In this document: one piece after another, positions 20,781-30,840 of the stretch
Position numbering within the stretch: the stretch's first letter is position 1
Layout: each line of letters begins with the position of its first letter
DNA from: Perca fluviatilis
Lineage: Eukaryota; Chordata; Actinopteri; Perciformes; Percidae
DNA length: 64,000 bases
Assembly: GCF_010015445.1 (NCBI RefSeq)
Contig: NC_053127.1
Span: 7,440,276-7,504,275, forward strand
Direction: 5' to 3'
Made by a program: the position numbers and the translations under genes
Notes under the pieces: model-generated
What the model saw: only the letters and a program-made list of their open reading frames with translations
What the model was told of the DNA's origin: nothing
Databases searched by the model: none

Positions 20781-23700
20781 TGGAAGGTGTGTTGTTTTTG
20801 ATTCTCAGCATGTGGCTGTTGGCCAGAAGACACATTTAGTTTCCACAGAAGCTGGAGGCAGCAAAAAAAAAAAAACACAGCTGGCTAAACTATTTAAAAA
20901 TGGCGGGTTTGTTCAGGACACCCCCGTCTGTCGCTAGGTGACGCAGTGATTAGTGACGATTCTCTCTGACCAATCAGTAGTCTGCTTAGAACATCGACAG
21001 AGGTGATCCTAAAAACGTACCTGTTGGCAGGTACCGGGGACTTTTTTTTTTCTCATAATGGAAAACCAAAAAAGGCGAGGAGAGTCGAGCAGGTACCATG
21101 TGATGGAAAAACACCAATATAGTCTAGATGGAAACAGCTTTTTTATGCCTCCTGATTTTTTTTAAATCCTTAAAGTGTCTATTTTCAGAATCTGCCAGGT
21201 ACCAAGCTGAAATAATGTCCCAAAGGCTTCATTTTTATCCCTTTGCTGCACCCGACCATAACCCGAAAAATCAAAAAAATGATATAGAAAGTGGCATAAC
21301 ATTTGAAGTAGGGCTGGGCGATATGGAAAAAAATCAAATATCACGATATTTTTGACCAAATACCTCGATATCGATACCACAAGGATATTGTAGTGTTGAC
21401 TATCGGTGCTTTCATAAAAATATGTACATAAAATATTTTAGATAAATAATCATCAGTAATGTGGATATAATGACTAAGTGGGTAAAGGTGAATAATAGAA
21501 CAGTTACAACAGTTCTGGTAAGTTCAGAACATGACATCACTTTGCTGTAATGCAGCCTTTAAAACCAGGAAAAGACACTTATGTCGTATCATGATATTAT
21601 GATATCCAAAATCTAAGTCGATATCTAGTCTCATATCACAATATCAATATAATATCGATATATTGCCCCGCTCTAATTTGAAGTAAACAACATACAGAGC
21701 CAAATGAACACATTTTCCCATACAATTCTGACCCCAGGAATTTAATGGAATGGTTATTTTTGACATCAACATATTGAGCCTATTTCTGGAGAAAAATAGC
21801 AAAAAAAATAGCCAAAGATGTGTAGAGGATCAACTATTATTTATTTTTCTCAAGCGCATGGGGTGATTTTTTTTCACAACCTGTTATTTCTTTATCATTC
21901 AAGGGTCTATTTTCAGATGAAAATTGGGTACCAAGCTAAAATAATTTCCAAAATACTTTTTTTTTTTTTAACCCTTTGTACCAAACCCGAAAAATCTAAA
22001 TATGATATGAAGTGGCATAACTTTTGATGGAAACAACTTACAGAGACAAATGGACACATTTTTCTATGCAATTCTGACCCCAGGAATTTAATGGAGTGGT
22101 TATTTCTTCATCTCGGTAAAGACGCTCTCCTTCACGTGTGGAGTTTGTTCCCTGTACATCCGACCTCAGCTGAATCAATCACTCAGCTATTGAGCAGTCC
22201 CGCATGAATAATTCCACTATTTGGGAAATCTTGTCTGTAGGATAAATATGAAGCTAGAGCCAGCAGCCAGTTAGCTTAGCACTGTTTACAGTCTTGCTGC
22301 TAAGATAAGCTAACCTGCTGCTGGCTTTATTGAATCCCGTTTTGCATTATGTTAATGCAAGCGGAAGATTGTTTTTAACTCTCCGATACTGTGAAATACT
22401 GATAGCGGCCTCAGAAACCCAGTCAGCCTCTATTAAATATGTGGCCTTTGCTGAGTGAAAGTCTGCCCTGTCTTCGGGGTTCTTCACATAAAAGTGTAAA
22501 AAACCTGTCTGATGTTGGTAGAGGTGGTCATTAATTCACTCCACCGCTATGAATCATTCATAACCAACAGGTTTTGAGTCACTACAGGTTGCGTGTCAGA
22601 ATATATTGAAATGAAAATGTAGAGAATCCATTTCAAACTCAAGCTTTGGAAAATGGTTGACAGTTTAGTGCAATTTGGGAAGAAAAACAGGAGGCGGGGG
22701 CGGGTTTGATCATTCACAACAAAACAAAACATGCAAGAATTAAATCCCCCTTCCAGCCATGGATAGTGCCACTCGGCGAGGAACGCTAAAACACTTTAAT
22801 GATCAATGGAAAATCTGAATCTATCGCACTATAGACTGCTCACGTTACAGCGCTTTACTTAGTTTAAAATACCTCTATTTTAGGTATATAATACATGGTC
22901 TAATGGCGTCTCGTTCTGAATACGATCTCGTATTTTATGAAAATAGTTCACCGAAGACGTGTTTCTAAAAACATTTTAAGCGAGAAATAGGCCGTGCAGT
23001 TGCTGAATCTGTCCGTTTTTTTGATCGACAAATGTCAGTTTAAAAGATTTTCGTCGGATTTTGAGAGGCGGCGAGCCGACCGCTCCTCAAGTGGAGTGCT
23101 GATGCTGCAGGTCACGTCACGTGTAGAAATGACAAGTGGGAGAGATAAGGAAGGCTGCCGGAGTTGGAGGATGCGCCAGCGTCGTATATAGTCTGGTGTG
23201 TGGGAAAATTTGGGATTTCATGTTACCTATGATGACAGTGGAAACAAAACGATAGATATAAATGCAGCTGTGTGCATGAGTTGTGCAACATGCATGCATG
23301 CATTCTATATATATATATATATATATTTATATAAAATAAGTATATTTCTGGAGTGTTAAAGATTATAAGAAAAATAACAAGACCGTACAGAACCGGAAAC
23401 CGTGACCCTCTTTTGTGAACCGTGCCACTCCTATCATCTACCGGCTCTGATGCTCTTTAGCCTGGTCCTACCAGACTCTGGTCCACTAGCCTGGTCCTAC
23501 CAGACTCCGGTACACTAGCCTGGTCCTACCAGACTCCGGTACACTAGCCTGGTCCTACCAGACTCTGGTACACTAGCCTGGTCCTACCAGACTCCGGTAC
23601 ACTAGCCTGGTCCTACCAGACTCTGGTACACTAGCCTGGTCCTACCAGACTCTGGTCCACTAGCCTGGTCCTACCAGACTCTGGTCCACTAGCCTGGTCC

Positions 23701-26700
23701 TACCAGACTCTGGTCCACTAGCCTGGTCCTACCAGACTCTGGTCCACTAGCCTGGTCCTACCAGACGCCGGTACACTAGCCTGGTCCTACCAGACTCTGG
23801 TCCATTAGCCTGGTCCTACCAGACTCTGGTACACTAGCCTGGTCCTACCAGACTCTGGTACACTAGCCTGGTCCTACCAGACTCTGGTACATTAGCCTGG
23901 TCCTACCAGACTCTGGTACACTAGCCTGGTCCTACCAGACTCTGGTACATTAGCCTGGTCCTACCAGACTCTGGTACACTAGCCTGGTCCTACCAGACTC
24001 TGGTCCATTTCATTAGTCCAGAGAGTCTGGCCTCTCTCCATTGACAAGTGTTAACTTCCTTGAAGGCGGGTACTCTGTTGAAGTTTAAAACTATTGGATC
24101 TGCCCAGAGCCACTCTGGATCTGCCAGAACCAATCGCTAACGTTTGGTCGTGACGTCGGCTTAGCATCGCTAGCGTTAGCCTTAGCTAACTCCTTCCCCA
24201 CTAACGGAGCGAGCTGGAAAATCTAACTGTTCCCGAACACCTGTGGGGGAGGAGGGACACAACATCACGGCCCCCCCCCCCCCAACACAACTCAGCAAAG
24301 ATTGTTCTTGCTCGGGCTTTAACTTCTGGATATTCGGCAGCGTTGCCACAACGGACCGAATGGCTTCGCTCGCATCTTTCTCCGCCGCCATTACAGAATT
24401 ACAACTCAAACTAGCGCACGACCTCAACGTCATCGTTCTCAGCCACTCCCTCTGTTCGCTGATTGGACCGGTAAAGATTTGGCCGGAGAAAAACCGAGAC
24501 TATACCGCAAACCCAGACGGAGTACTGAAGGGAAATGAAAATTTAGCGGAAGTAGGTAGGAGGGCGGAGCCAGGCTAGCTGCTCTTACCTTGAAGTCGTC
24601 CTTGTGTTCTCGGATCATGTACTGAGCGTACTCCATCAGGTCGGAGGACAACGTCTTGGTGTCTTTCTCTGGACGGCCGGCCTCCTCCTCCAGCTCTGCT
24701 CAAAACCAAACCAACCCAAAGACAGATCAGGCTCCGAGGCTTGCACGAGGCACAAACATCCATCGTTTTTTACCTCATCTCGTTAGCTTTTAATGATGCA
24801 ACTGATTCCTTTTTTATTCGACTTTTTTCTGTCTAATTTTGGTGAGAAGACAAGGGCAAAGAGATATAATGGTAACGACGAAACAAAATAAGCAAACCAT
24901 CCGTCAGTCTTTGTAAAATACAAAATACATATTTAACCCTCTCAGGTCCAAGCCATTTTTTTTCCTCCAATATTTGGTTTCGCCTGGTCTCCTTGTGTAA
25001 TAACTAGAGGTGTTGAAATTAATCAAATAATCGATGCATCGACTCGTGGACATGGACGATGCTGCATCGATAATCGGCAAGCTCATAATCGATTATTTCG
25101 GTTTACAATTTAATGTAGACCTAACAACATTTCTGTTTACATATTCTGGTAGGTTTTGCACATTCAGGAAGTGCCATGTGCTCAGTGCTGTAGTTTTATG
25201 TATCCAATTTATTTAGTATAACAGCACTGCAGAATGTTTTGTTGAAAAGCTATGAATTAAATATCCTACATGGCTTTAATAGAAAAGACAAAAGAAAAGA
25301 CCAAACGGAAATGAAACAGAGAAAATTAAAAACTAAACCTTTTGGCTTATGAAAATTGTTCGCCCAAGTCGTTAAATTACTCTAATGCAAATTACAAATG
25401 CCTAGAAGCAAAACCCCGAGACATAAAAGAAAGAAAGTGCACATTACTTTACATGAGGAGGAAGGAATGACTTACGGCTGATAACGTAGGGCTTGGTCAC
25501 GACGCCGGCGGGAGCTCTCGTCGCCTTGTCTTCACCGAGGAGCTACACGTGGGAACAAAAGCACGTGATGAAGGAAACAATGGATGTCATCAGCCAACGG
25601 GCTCGGATCAACAGAGGATGATAAACACGTTTCCTTTTCCCATTGACCATCCATCTACTTCTATAATGTGGCACGGCAGATAAGAAATGCGAGTTTTGTT
25701 TTTTTCATCAATGTCATTTCATCTAACAATACAGTTAGGGTGCTTGCTCCCGAGCCCAGGGGAGACTAAAAATGAATCATATGTGGGTCTCTCGCTGTCA
25801 TGGGTTAACTAAATGAATGGTGGGAAGCTGGAGCCCAGAGGACCCGATTTACTTTAATTCAACGCAGGGTGAAGCTATCGCAGCAGCAGCAGCAGCAGAG
25901 AGCGCCAGGGACGACAGAAGGAATTGAAAGCGAGTCAGAAATACATTTTATCCAGGTTTGTTTCACATAATAAATGTTAGGACTCTGTAGCTGTAAACAT
26001 GGGTGTTTGTTTGAGGGCGAGTTCTTCTGGTTTAATGGGTTTGATCATCATAACCAACACTCTGTTGCTCCCTTCTGGCACAAATGAAAACTACAGGACA
26101 TGAACAGAGAGGTTTCAAAATCTCGACCTGTTTGATGTCGTACATTCTGCACACATATACATCTTGGATGATCCAGTTAAGAATTGAACACCCAGTGTTT
26201 CTCAATATATACTGTGTATATATACACACTGTATACATACTTCATTTGGCAGCTGAACTGTCATTGATCCACAGAATGAGCCTTGAGATAACCCCTATGG
26301 ATCTCGCGGTTTCTTCCATGGGTCAATGATTTTCTCCTTAAAATCGTACCCAGCAGGTTAGATTTAACATAGTCTCGCATTGCCAGACCTTCCTCCACAG
26401 CGCTGCGGAGGAGGGTCTGGCTAGTCCACACAGCATTCTGGGATGGGAGAGAAACGTATTCTGGTTTATTGGCATTTCTTTAAACCAATCACAATCATCA
26501 TAGGCAGCGCCAAGCGACGCACGGAGCCCCTGCGCCTCTGCAGAATAGCCTCGGGAAGGAACTTGTTTTGGTGGAACATGTGTACGTTCAAAAGTTGTTT
26601 TAGTCGTGCAACAGAAAACTCTGATTGGACAGATAGTCTAGCTAGCTGGCAACACAAAGGAAGCGGAAGGTAACGGACATGCGGCCAAAAAGAAGGACAT

Positions 26701-29700
26701 ACGGCGGTATTTCTGGCGACAACGGAGCAATCCCGGAAGTGGAAGGTCGTGGACATAGACTAGATTTAACACAGAAATTTCCTTCCCTAAATCATGGGCT
26801 GGTATTTGTCAATTTGCAGAAGTATCTGTATCGGTGTTTTATTTTACAGATAAAGTTAAGTATTAAAAAGTGCGCTACATTGGCTCCGCTACAGCTCTGT
26901 AAGCAGTCTGCAACACTTGCAATAAACGGTTAGCATGTTTAGACTGCAGGAAGCTTTTTTCAGTTTTTATTTATTGTTGTTTTTGTGTATTATGTTTAGA
27001 GTTTCAGTTTTATTACATACTTGCTTAAAGCATTCAAATTAACTTTAGTGTTGGAGTTTGCAATGTTCCAAAATGTTAATTTTGACTAAAATACTTATTT
27101 ATTTTTAATCGTAAATGCATATTGGTTCCAAATATCCAGTATCGGTTGTATTAACTACTAATAATCGGTATCGATATGGACCCTGAAAAAAACAGTATCG
27201 GTCGACCTCTACTGCAAAGGTAAAAAAAAAACTGCAACATCTGTTTTTCTTACGGAAACTGTCCGTTTAACGTGGATCTTTGTGTTTTGCAACACAACAG
27301 TGTTGTTCAAATCTGATTATAATATGACTAAAACAGGACTAAAGCTATAATCTGGTTTTCTCTTCTACTTTTTAATTGTCCAGTACAATGAATAAATTAT
27401 TAAGTGGTTTACTGTGAGCGTGGAGAACTTTGCATAGGTGATCATTTCACTAATCATTACCGAAGTAAATGTGATAATCAGTTAGAGCTGCAATGATTGA
27501 ATCGATTAAGGCCGTTTTATGCTTCTGCGTCGACTCCACGCTGTAGCTACGGCGTCGCTCTTACGGCGTCGTGACCCTTTCGGAGTTCTGCGTCGGGGTT
27601 GCTTTGCATCGCGGTGCATTTCACCACCATAACGCTAAGGGGGTGATAAGTCTGAGGTTATTAACGAGGTGTCTGCCAGCCAGTTTATGTTATGTTAGCA
27701 AGCCAACTTCAGCACAACTGTCCACAAAGAACTGCTTGCTGGCGAAGTGCTAATTTCAAAACGTTACCGACTTATAGACACTTTACAAACGGATATCCCC
27801 GTCATTGTAACCAAAATATCTCTGAGTTTATTTGCAGAGCTGATGTCAGTGAACTAGCATGTTGCTACTCCCCACAGTAGGCTGCTTGAACTATCAACAC
27901 ACAGGACCAGGTAACCAATCACAGTCCTTGTGGTGAAGTTACACATTTTTGGAGGTGCACGTCGAGCTACGGCGGAAGGCTCGGAGGGGGGTTCGCGGCG
28001 ACGCAGAGGGGTCTGCGGGGGTACGCAGTCGATTCGACGCAGAAGCATAAATCAGCCTTTAGTTGTCAACTATTAAATTAATTGCCAACTATTTTGATAA
28101 ATCCATTAATCGTTGGAGTAATCTTTTAAGAAAAAAAAGCCAAAATTCTCTGCTTCCAGCTTGTTAAATGTGAATATTTTCCAGTTTATTTTCTCCCTTT
28201 GTGATAGTAAACTGAATATCTTTGAGTTGTGGGCAAAACAGGACAGTCGGGGACTTTGGGAAAGACTGATCAACATTTTCTGACATTTTTAAACAACTTA
28301 TCAAGAAAATAATCGAGAGATTAATCAACAATGATCTGTTAGTTGTAGCCCTGCAATCAAAAGTGATGCTGATTTCAGGTGGTGTTGCACGGCCCTGTTC
28401 AGAATACACAGGAACTGGATACAGGGCAGTTTGTCTGTCTCACTAGAGCAGGCCTGACTGTGTAGTGCCGTTTAGAAGAATAGTGTGTGCTCTGAAGAAG
28501 ACTCTAGGTGAAGTGGTTACTTACGCTCTTTTTCTTTATTGGCAGCGTGCGGTTCGGATCAAAAGCCAGACCCATCTCCTGCAGGTTTCTGGCCATGGAC
28601 TTCTTGTCGTCCCACGCATTTCGAATCTGTGAACTGAGTGAGAGGACCAGTTAGTTAAAATGTATGTCAAGCATGAGAGGAAAAAAAGAATGCTGTACAG
28701 ATTGCATCGGCCTTGAGACAAATGTGTGATTTGTGATAATGGGCTGTATAAATAAAACTGACTTGACTGAACGCTGCTATAGGCAGTGTATTTTTGGCGT
28801 TACCGTAAATAAAATTCATAATAGAGATGCACCGATAGACCAGCTGGTGACCGGAATTGGCCGGTTTTCACGTGCTCGGCCATGACCGGCGACCGGCAGG
28901 TCAGTCTGACCGATTTCATTCCGGTCAACCCTACAATTAACTGACAACATAAGTTATACGAGTTACAGTTCTCAAGGACGCACGCACACGGATGAGATAG
29001 CACAGTCTCTTTTTCCTTTCCCTCAACTTCTCTGCCGTGTGTGGCGCGTGCCCACTCAGTGTGGCTGTCGTAAATCAAAACACAACAGGAGACTTTGGCC
29101 AACTACAGTTCAAATCAGAGAGAGAGAGCATCACTCGATAAATCTGAAAATACTGTATACAGCCATTAAAAATATATATATAAATCAGGCAATCAATGAT
29201 ATCTGAACAAACCCCTCTGTCAAAAACCTTCAGAATAAAGATAGGAATGATACAGAGTAGTTTAGTGCAGGGATCTTCAACAGGGGCACCGGGACCCCTA
29301 TGTGGTCCTCAGAGTCAATGCAGGGGGGCCTCCAAATTATTGTTAATATTTGAAATTTTTTCCAAAAATTAAAATGTCTTAACTTGAATCCAACATATTA
29401 TCAGCAAATATAACTCCCCACTGATGAGGAGTCTGAGAACAAAGCCTTTAAAGATGTGGATTTGTAAAATAAAGACATTTTAAAGACACTACACGTGAGC
29501 AGGGTAACCAGTGTTAACTAGGCTTATAGAGAACACTATGAAACCTCCCCAGTTGATATTTTACATTAAGACAATTGTTTTATTTATTACAAGTTTTCTG
29601 AAATGTAATGTTTAAATATGCAAAATAGGTATTAGCTAATTCTAACTGTTGGTAAATTTAGGAGAAATCTACAGGAACAATTAGTAGGGCTGGGCGATAT

Positions 29701-29954
29701 GGAGAAAATCAGATATCGCGATATTCTTGTCCTAAAACCTCAATGTCGATATTCTGGCGATGTAGGATTGACAATCGGTGCTTTGACAAAATATCTTCAC
29801 AATGAGATATTATGAGAAAAATAACAGAAGCGCTAGAACAGTCTGGTAACACAGAAAATGACATCACTTTTCTGTAATTCAGCCTTTAACACCAGGAAAA
29901 GACAACACTAATATCCAAAATCTAAGACGATATCTAGTCTCATGACGATATCAT

Positions 29955-30010
<56 letters not shown>

Positions 30011-30724
30011 CCCAGCACTAACAAATAGACAAAGTGTAGTAAAATAAACGTTTGCTTGTCACTAGCCTGAAAGAAGACATATTATGGAAGCAAAATAGCC
30101 CAAACTTTCTAAATCTTCCAAATAGGTTTTTGCATGTAGTGTCTCACTTTTAGTTAAAGACCTGAGTAGTTCTTCCAAAAACGCATCATAACTACGGCTG
30201 CTCCCTCTTAGTCGATTAGCCGACTAATCGGTCGTTTTGATCTTAGTCAACTTAGATTTCTTTAGCCGATTAGTCATGTTTTATGCCTTTTTCATGCTGA
30301 ATGACTTATTTCCAAGAAAGAGTACGAGCACATCTCTGGTAAACACAAGAATTAAAGTGGTGCTTTTGCATGACTCTTTGCGGAGAAACTCAGATTTACA
30401 GATCTGTCGATTAAATCAACTAATCGATTAGTCGATACAATTGAATGAGTGTTAGTCGACTAAGAATTTCTTCAATCGAGCACAGCCCTAATCAAAACAT
30501 ACACTAACAAATACCAGGCAGGGAAACCCTTCTCACATGGTGCCAACATTCCCACTGTTAGCTACCGTTAGCTAACATGCTACAGTTCTGTTCCGTTCCG
30601 TTCCGTTCCGCGCTTACTTTTCTATCCTCGGGTTGCATTTCTTGAGGTACTGTTTCTTCAGTTTCTTCCGGTCTGTAGTGTAATTGAACTTCTTTCTCCT
30701 CGCTGACTGCTTGGCTTTCGGCAT
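18704..30724 (-). CDS. nop16: nop16: nucleolar protein 16, complete coding region in five exons
   Basis: NOP16 is a small basic nucleolar protein needed for assembly of the 60S ribosomal subunit. The coding exons (in - strand order 30724-30618, 28633-28525, 25542-25476, 24695-24589, 18847-18704) sum to 534 bases, encoding 177 residues plus a TAG stop; human NOP16 is 178 residues. The protein starts MPKAKQSARRKKFNYTTDRK, a lysine/arginine-rich nucleolar-targeting N terminus. Family landmarks follow in order: IRNAWDDKKS, NLQEMGLAFDPNR, KPYVIS, LSSDLMEYAQYMIREH, DEKNYYQDTPKQI. Every junction has GT/AG borders and the phases join (2, 0, 1, 0). Introns are 1984, 2982, 780 and 5741 bp, swollen by MITEs. 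ATG is in a good context (A at -3). The call is near certain. Confidence 0.97.
19005..19103. mobile_element. hAT MITE right-end fragment
   Basis: Segments gagttgacttgtttacttgc and tttctcgattac... agcacagccctaac resemble the right half of the element at 14688-15034. The left half is absent. Confidence 0.5.
19533..19972. repeat. CA microsatellites flanking a cccta-rich fish repeat
   Basis: Interrupted (CA)n tracts (about 19533-19669) with an A9-10 break are followed by a segment rich in ccctaac/cctaacc motifs (19725-19835). Then comes an inverted-repeat hairpin, gtggggaccagcattttggt with ccccacgag, and a second (CA)n at 19951-19972. The ccctaa motifs are irregular, so this is not a telomeric array. 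I recall the layout as a common fish interspersed unit. Confidence 0.75.
20750..20774. repeat. (CA)n microsatellite
   Basis: About 12 CA units inside nop16 intron 4. Confidence 0.9.
21178..22107. repeat. Tandem duplication of ~350 bp, one copy interrupted by a MITE
   Basis: Blocks at 21178-21308 plus 21684-21760 reappear in the same order at 21906-22107 (gtctattttcag, ggtaccaagct, agtggcataac, attctgaccccaggaattta). The start-to-start distance is 728 bp; subtracting the MITE and one target copy (375 bp) gives a 353-bp original period. Confidence 0.75.
21309..21675. mobile_element. hAT MITE, 'gcgatat' family, copy B
   Basis: It begins TAGGGCTGGGCGATATGG and ends atattgccccgctcta. A perfect 8-bp duplication, atttgaag, lies at 21301-21308 and 21676-21683. 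The unoccupied version of the target can be seen in the second unit of the surrounding tandem duplication, near 22016-22035. Confidence 0.93.
22108..23457. other. nop16 intron 4, unique-looking part
   Basis: No exon or complete element recognised. A short (AT)n run lies at 23306-23328. Confidence 0.4.
23458..24005. repeat. 29-bp minisatellite, about 19 copies
   Basis: The unit is tagcctggtcctaccagact plus ctggtacac, with tac/tcc and act/att variants. The period is constant at 29 bp and the copies are contiguous without unique spacers, so this is not a CRISPR array. Confidence 0.95.
23458..24577. mobile_element. TIR element with terminal 29-bp minisatellite, inserted beside nop16 exon 4
   Basis: Left end TAGCCTGGTCCTACC; right end ggagccaggcta (reverse complement TAGCCTGGCTCC). 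The flanks gatgctctt (23449-23457) and gctgctctt (24578-24586) match at 8 of 9, suggesting a 9-bp target duplication. The left end is itself the unit of a 29-bp array of about 19 copies (23458-24005). The right part (24006-24577) is single copy. Its right end stops 11 nt inside the intron from the nop16 exon 4 boundary. Confidence 0.8.
24589..24695 (-). CDS. nop16: nop16 exon 4
   Basis: Two bases complete a split glutamine codon, then 35 codons run from LEEEAGRPEK to EHKDDFK. The conserved stretch LSSDLMEYAQYMIREH aligns with human LSRDLIDYVRYMVENH (recalled). Acceptor ttttgagcag, donor aag/gtaagag; exits in phase 0. Confidence 0.96.
24696..25475 (-). other. nop16: nop16 intron 3
   Basis: A 780-bp intron. 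Around 25005-25103 palindromic cgatgcatcgact and atcgattatttcgg blocks mark a decayed hAT-type MITE. Nothing else recognised. Confidence 0.8.
25476..25542 (-). CDS. nop16: nop16 exon 3
   Basis: A short 67-base exon encoding LLGEDKATRAPAGVVTKPYV then IS, plus the first base of the next codon. KPYV is the family landmark (RKPYVLN in human, recalled). Acceptor cacgtgtag, donor gcc/gtaagt. The LLGEDKATRAPAGV segment is variable between species. Confidence 0.94.
26370..26762. mobile_element. TIR element of the 'tctcgcattgccagacc' family
   Basis: It starts TAGTCTCGCATTGCC and ends catagacta. Flanking gatttaaca is repeated perfectly at 26361-26369 and 26763-26771, a 9-bp duplication. An inverted, truncated relative lies at about 61145-61299. 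Nine-base target duplications are typical of Mutator-like elements; assignment beyond that is inference. Confidence 0.8.
27483..28353. mobile_element. Outer hAT MITE ('tagagctgcaatgatt' family), interrupted
   Basis: It begins TAGAGCTGCAATGATTGAAT and ends gttagttgtagccctg, with palindromic attaatcg blocks next to both ends. Flanks taatcagt and caatcaaa match at only 5 of 8. It is interrupted at 27509-28058 by a complete Harbinger-like MITE. Confidence 0.75.
27509..28058. mobile_element. Harbinger-like MITE nested in a hAT MITE
   Basis: Ends AGGCCGTTTTATGCTTCTGC and (reverse complement of the right end) AGGCTGATTTATGCTTCTGC. A perfect TTA duplication lies at 27506-27508 and 28059-28061. The interior is GC-rich (gctacggcg, gacgcagaagc) unlike its host. 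ORF-like stretches inside are incidental. Confidence 0.9.
28525..28633 (-). CDS. nop16: nop16 exon 2
   Basis: The first base completes an asparagine codon, then SQIRNAWDDKKSMARNLQEM GLAFDPNRTL PIKKKS follows. Two AG acceptors are possible (ctcactcag and, 7 nt on, ttcacag). The upstream one is chosen because it keeps frame and restores the SxIRxAWD family motif. Donor agc/gtaagt; exits in phase 0. Confidence 0.95.
29685..30020. mobile_element. hAT MITE, 'gcgatat' family, copy C
   Basis: It begins TAGGGCTGGGCGATATGG and ends attgcccagcacta. Flanks acaattag (29677-29684) and acaaatag (30021-30028) match at 7 of 8. An (AT)n run of about 58 bases has expanded next to the right terminal repeat. 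Confidence 0.88.
30193..30490. mobile_element. hAT MITE, 'agtcgattagtcgac' family, copy 1
   Basis: It begins TACGGCTGCTCCCTCTTAG and ends tcgagcacagcccta. Flanks atcataac and atcaaaac match at 7 of 8. A near-identical copy is at 63354-63645. Confidence 0.9.
30618..30724 (-). CDS. nop16: nop16 exon 1 with start codon
   Basis: ATG at 30724-30722 begins MPKAKQSARRKKFNYTTDRK and continues KLKKQYLKKCNPRIE, plus two bases of the next codon. The MPKAK start, the basic run and the PRIE end are NOP16 hallmarks. Translation from an upstream in-frame ATG (30832) is unlikely given the family start. Donor aa/gtaagc. Confidence 0.97.
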
Positions 30725-30840
30725 GTTGAGGACTTGTCTGGTCTGGTGTAGTAAGGTGCTGAGGAAAAAAGGCAACGTGCTGCAGGAAGAAACCGGAAGT
30801 ACGTTTGTTTTGTTCCGCTCATGTGACGACAAACCACGCC
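30725..30840 (-). promoter_or_regulatory. nop16: nop16 5' UTR and core promoter region
   Basis: An ETS-type site ccggaagt (30793-30800, + strand) and an E-box-like tcatgtgac (30819-30827, core catgtg) lie within 105 bp of the start codon. Both are common in ribosome-biogenesis promoters, and NOP16 is known as a MYC-responsive gene in mammals. There is no TATA box at the expected place. Transcription start not determined. Confidence 0.45.

Larger units (their letters stand above)
18848..24588 (-). other. nop16: nop16 intron 4
   Basis: The 5.7-kb intron begins GTAAGAGCAGC, immediately followed by the end of the transposon at 23458-24577. It also contains a hAT MITE (21309-21675), a partial ~350-bp tandem duplication, several CA tracts and hAT fragments. 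No further exon seen. Confidence 0.85.
25543..28524 (-). other. nop16: nop16 intron 2
   Basis: The 3-kb intron contains the TIR element at 26370-26762 and a nested pair at 27483-28353. A short (CAG)n run lies near 25880. Apart from these it looks unique. Confidence 0.8.
28634..30617 (-). other. nop16: nop16 intron 1
   Basis: Contains a retroposon-like 3' tail (28650-28764, gggctgtataaataaaactg), a hAT-end fragment near 28825-28940 (gatgcaccgatagaccagc), and two complete hAT MITEs (29685-30020 and 30193-30490). A (TTCCG)n run sits at about 30592-30610, right next to the exon 1 donor. Confidence 0.85.

Noticed and set aside
23458..24005. CRISPR-like look of regular 29-bp repeats
   Set aside because: Repeats are contiguous with no unique spacers and the genome is vertebrate.
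24243..24578. 111-residue + strand frame near nop16 exon 4
   Set aside because: It lies inside the single-copy part of the transposon at 23458-24577 and has no recognisable homology.
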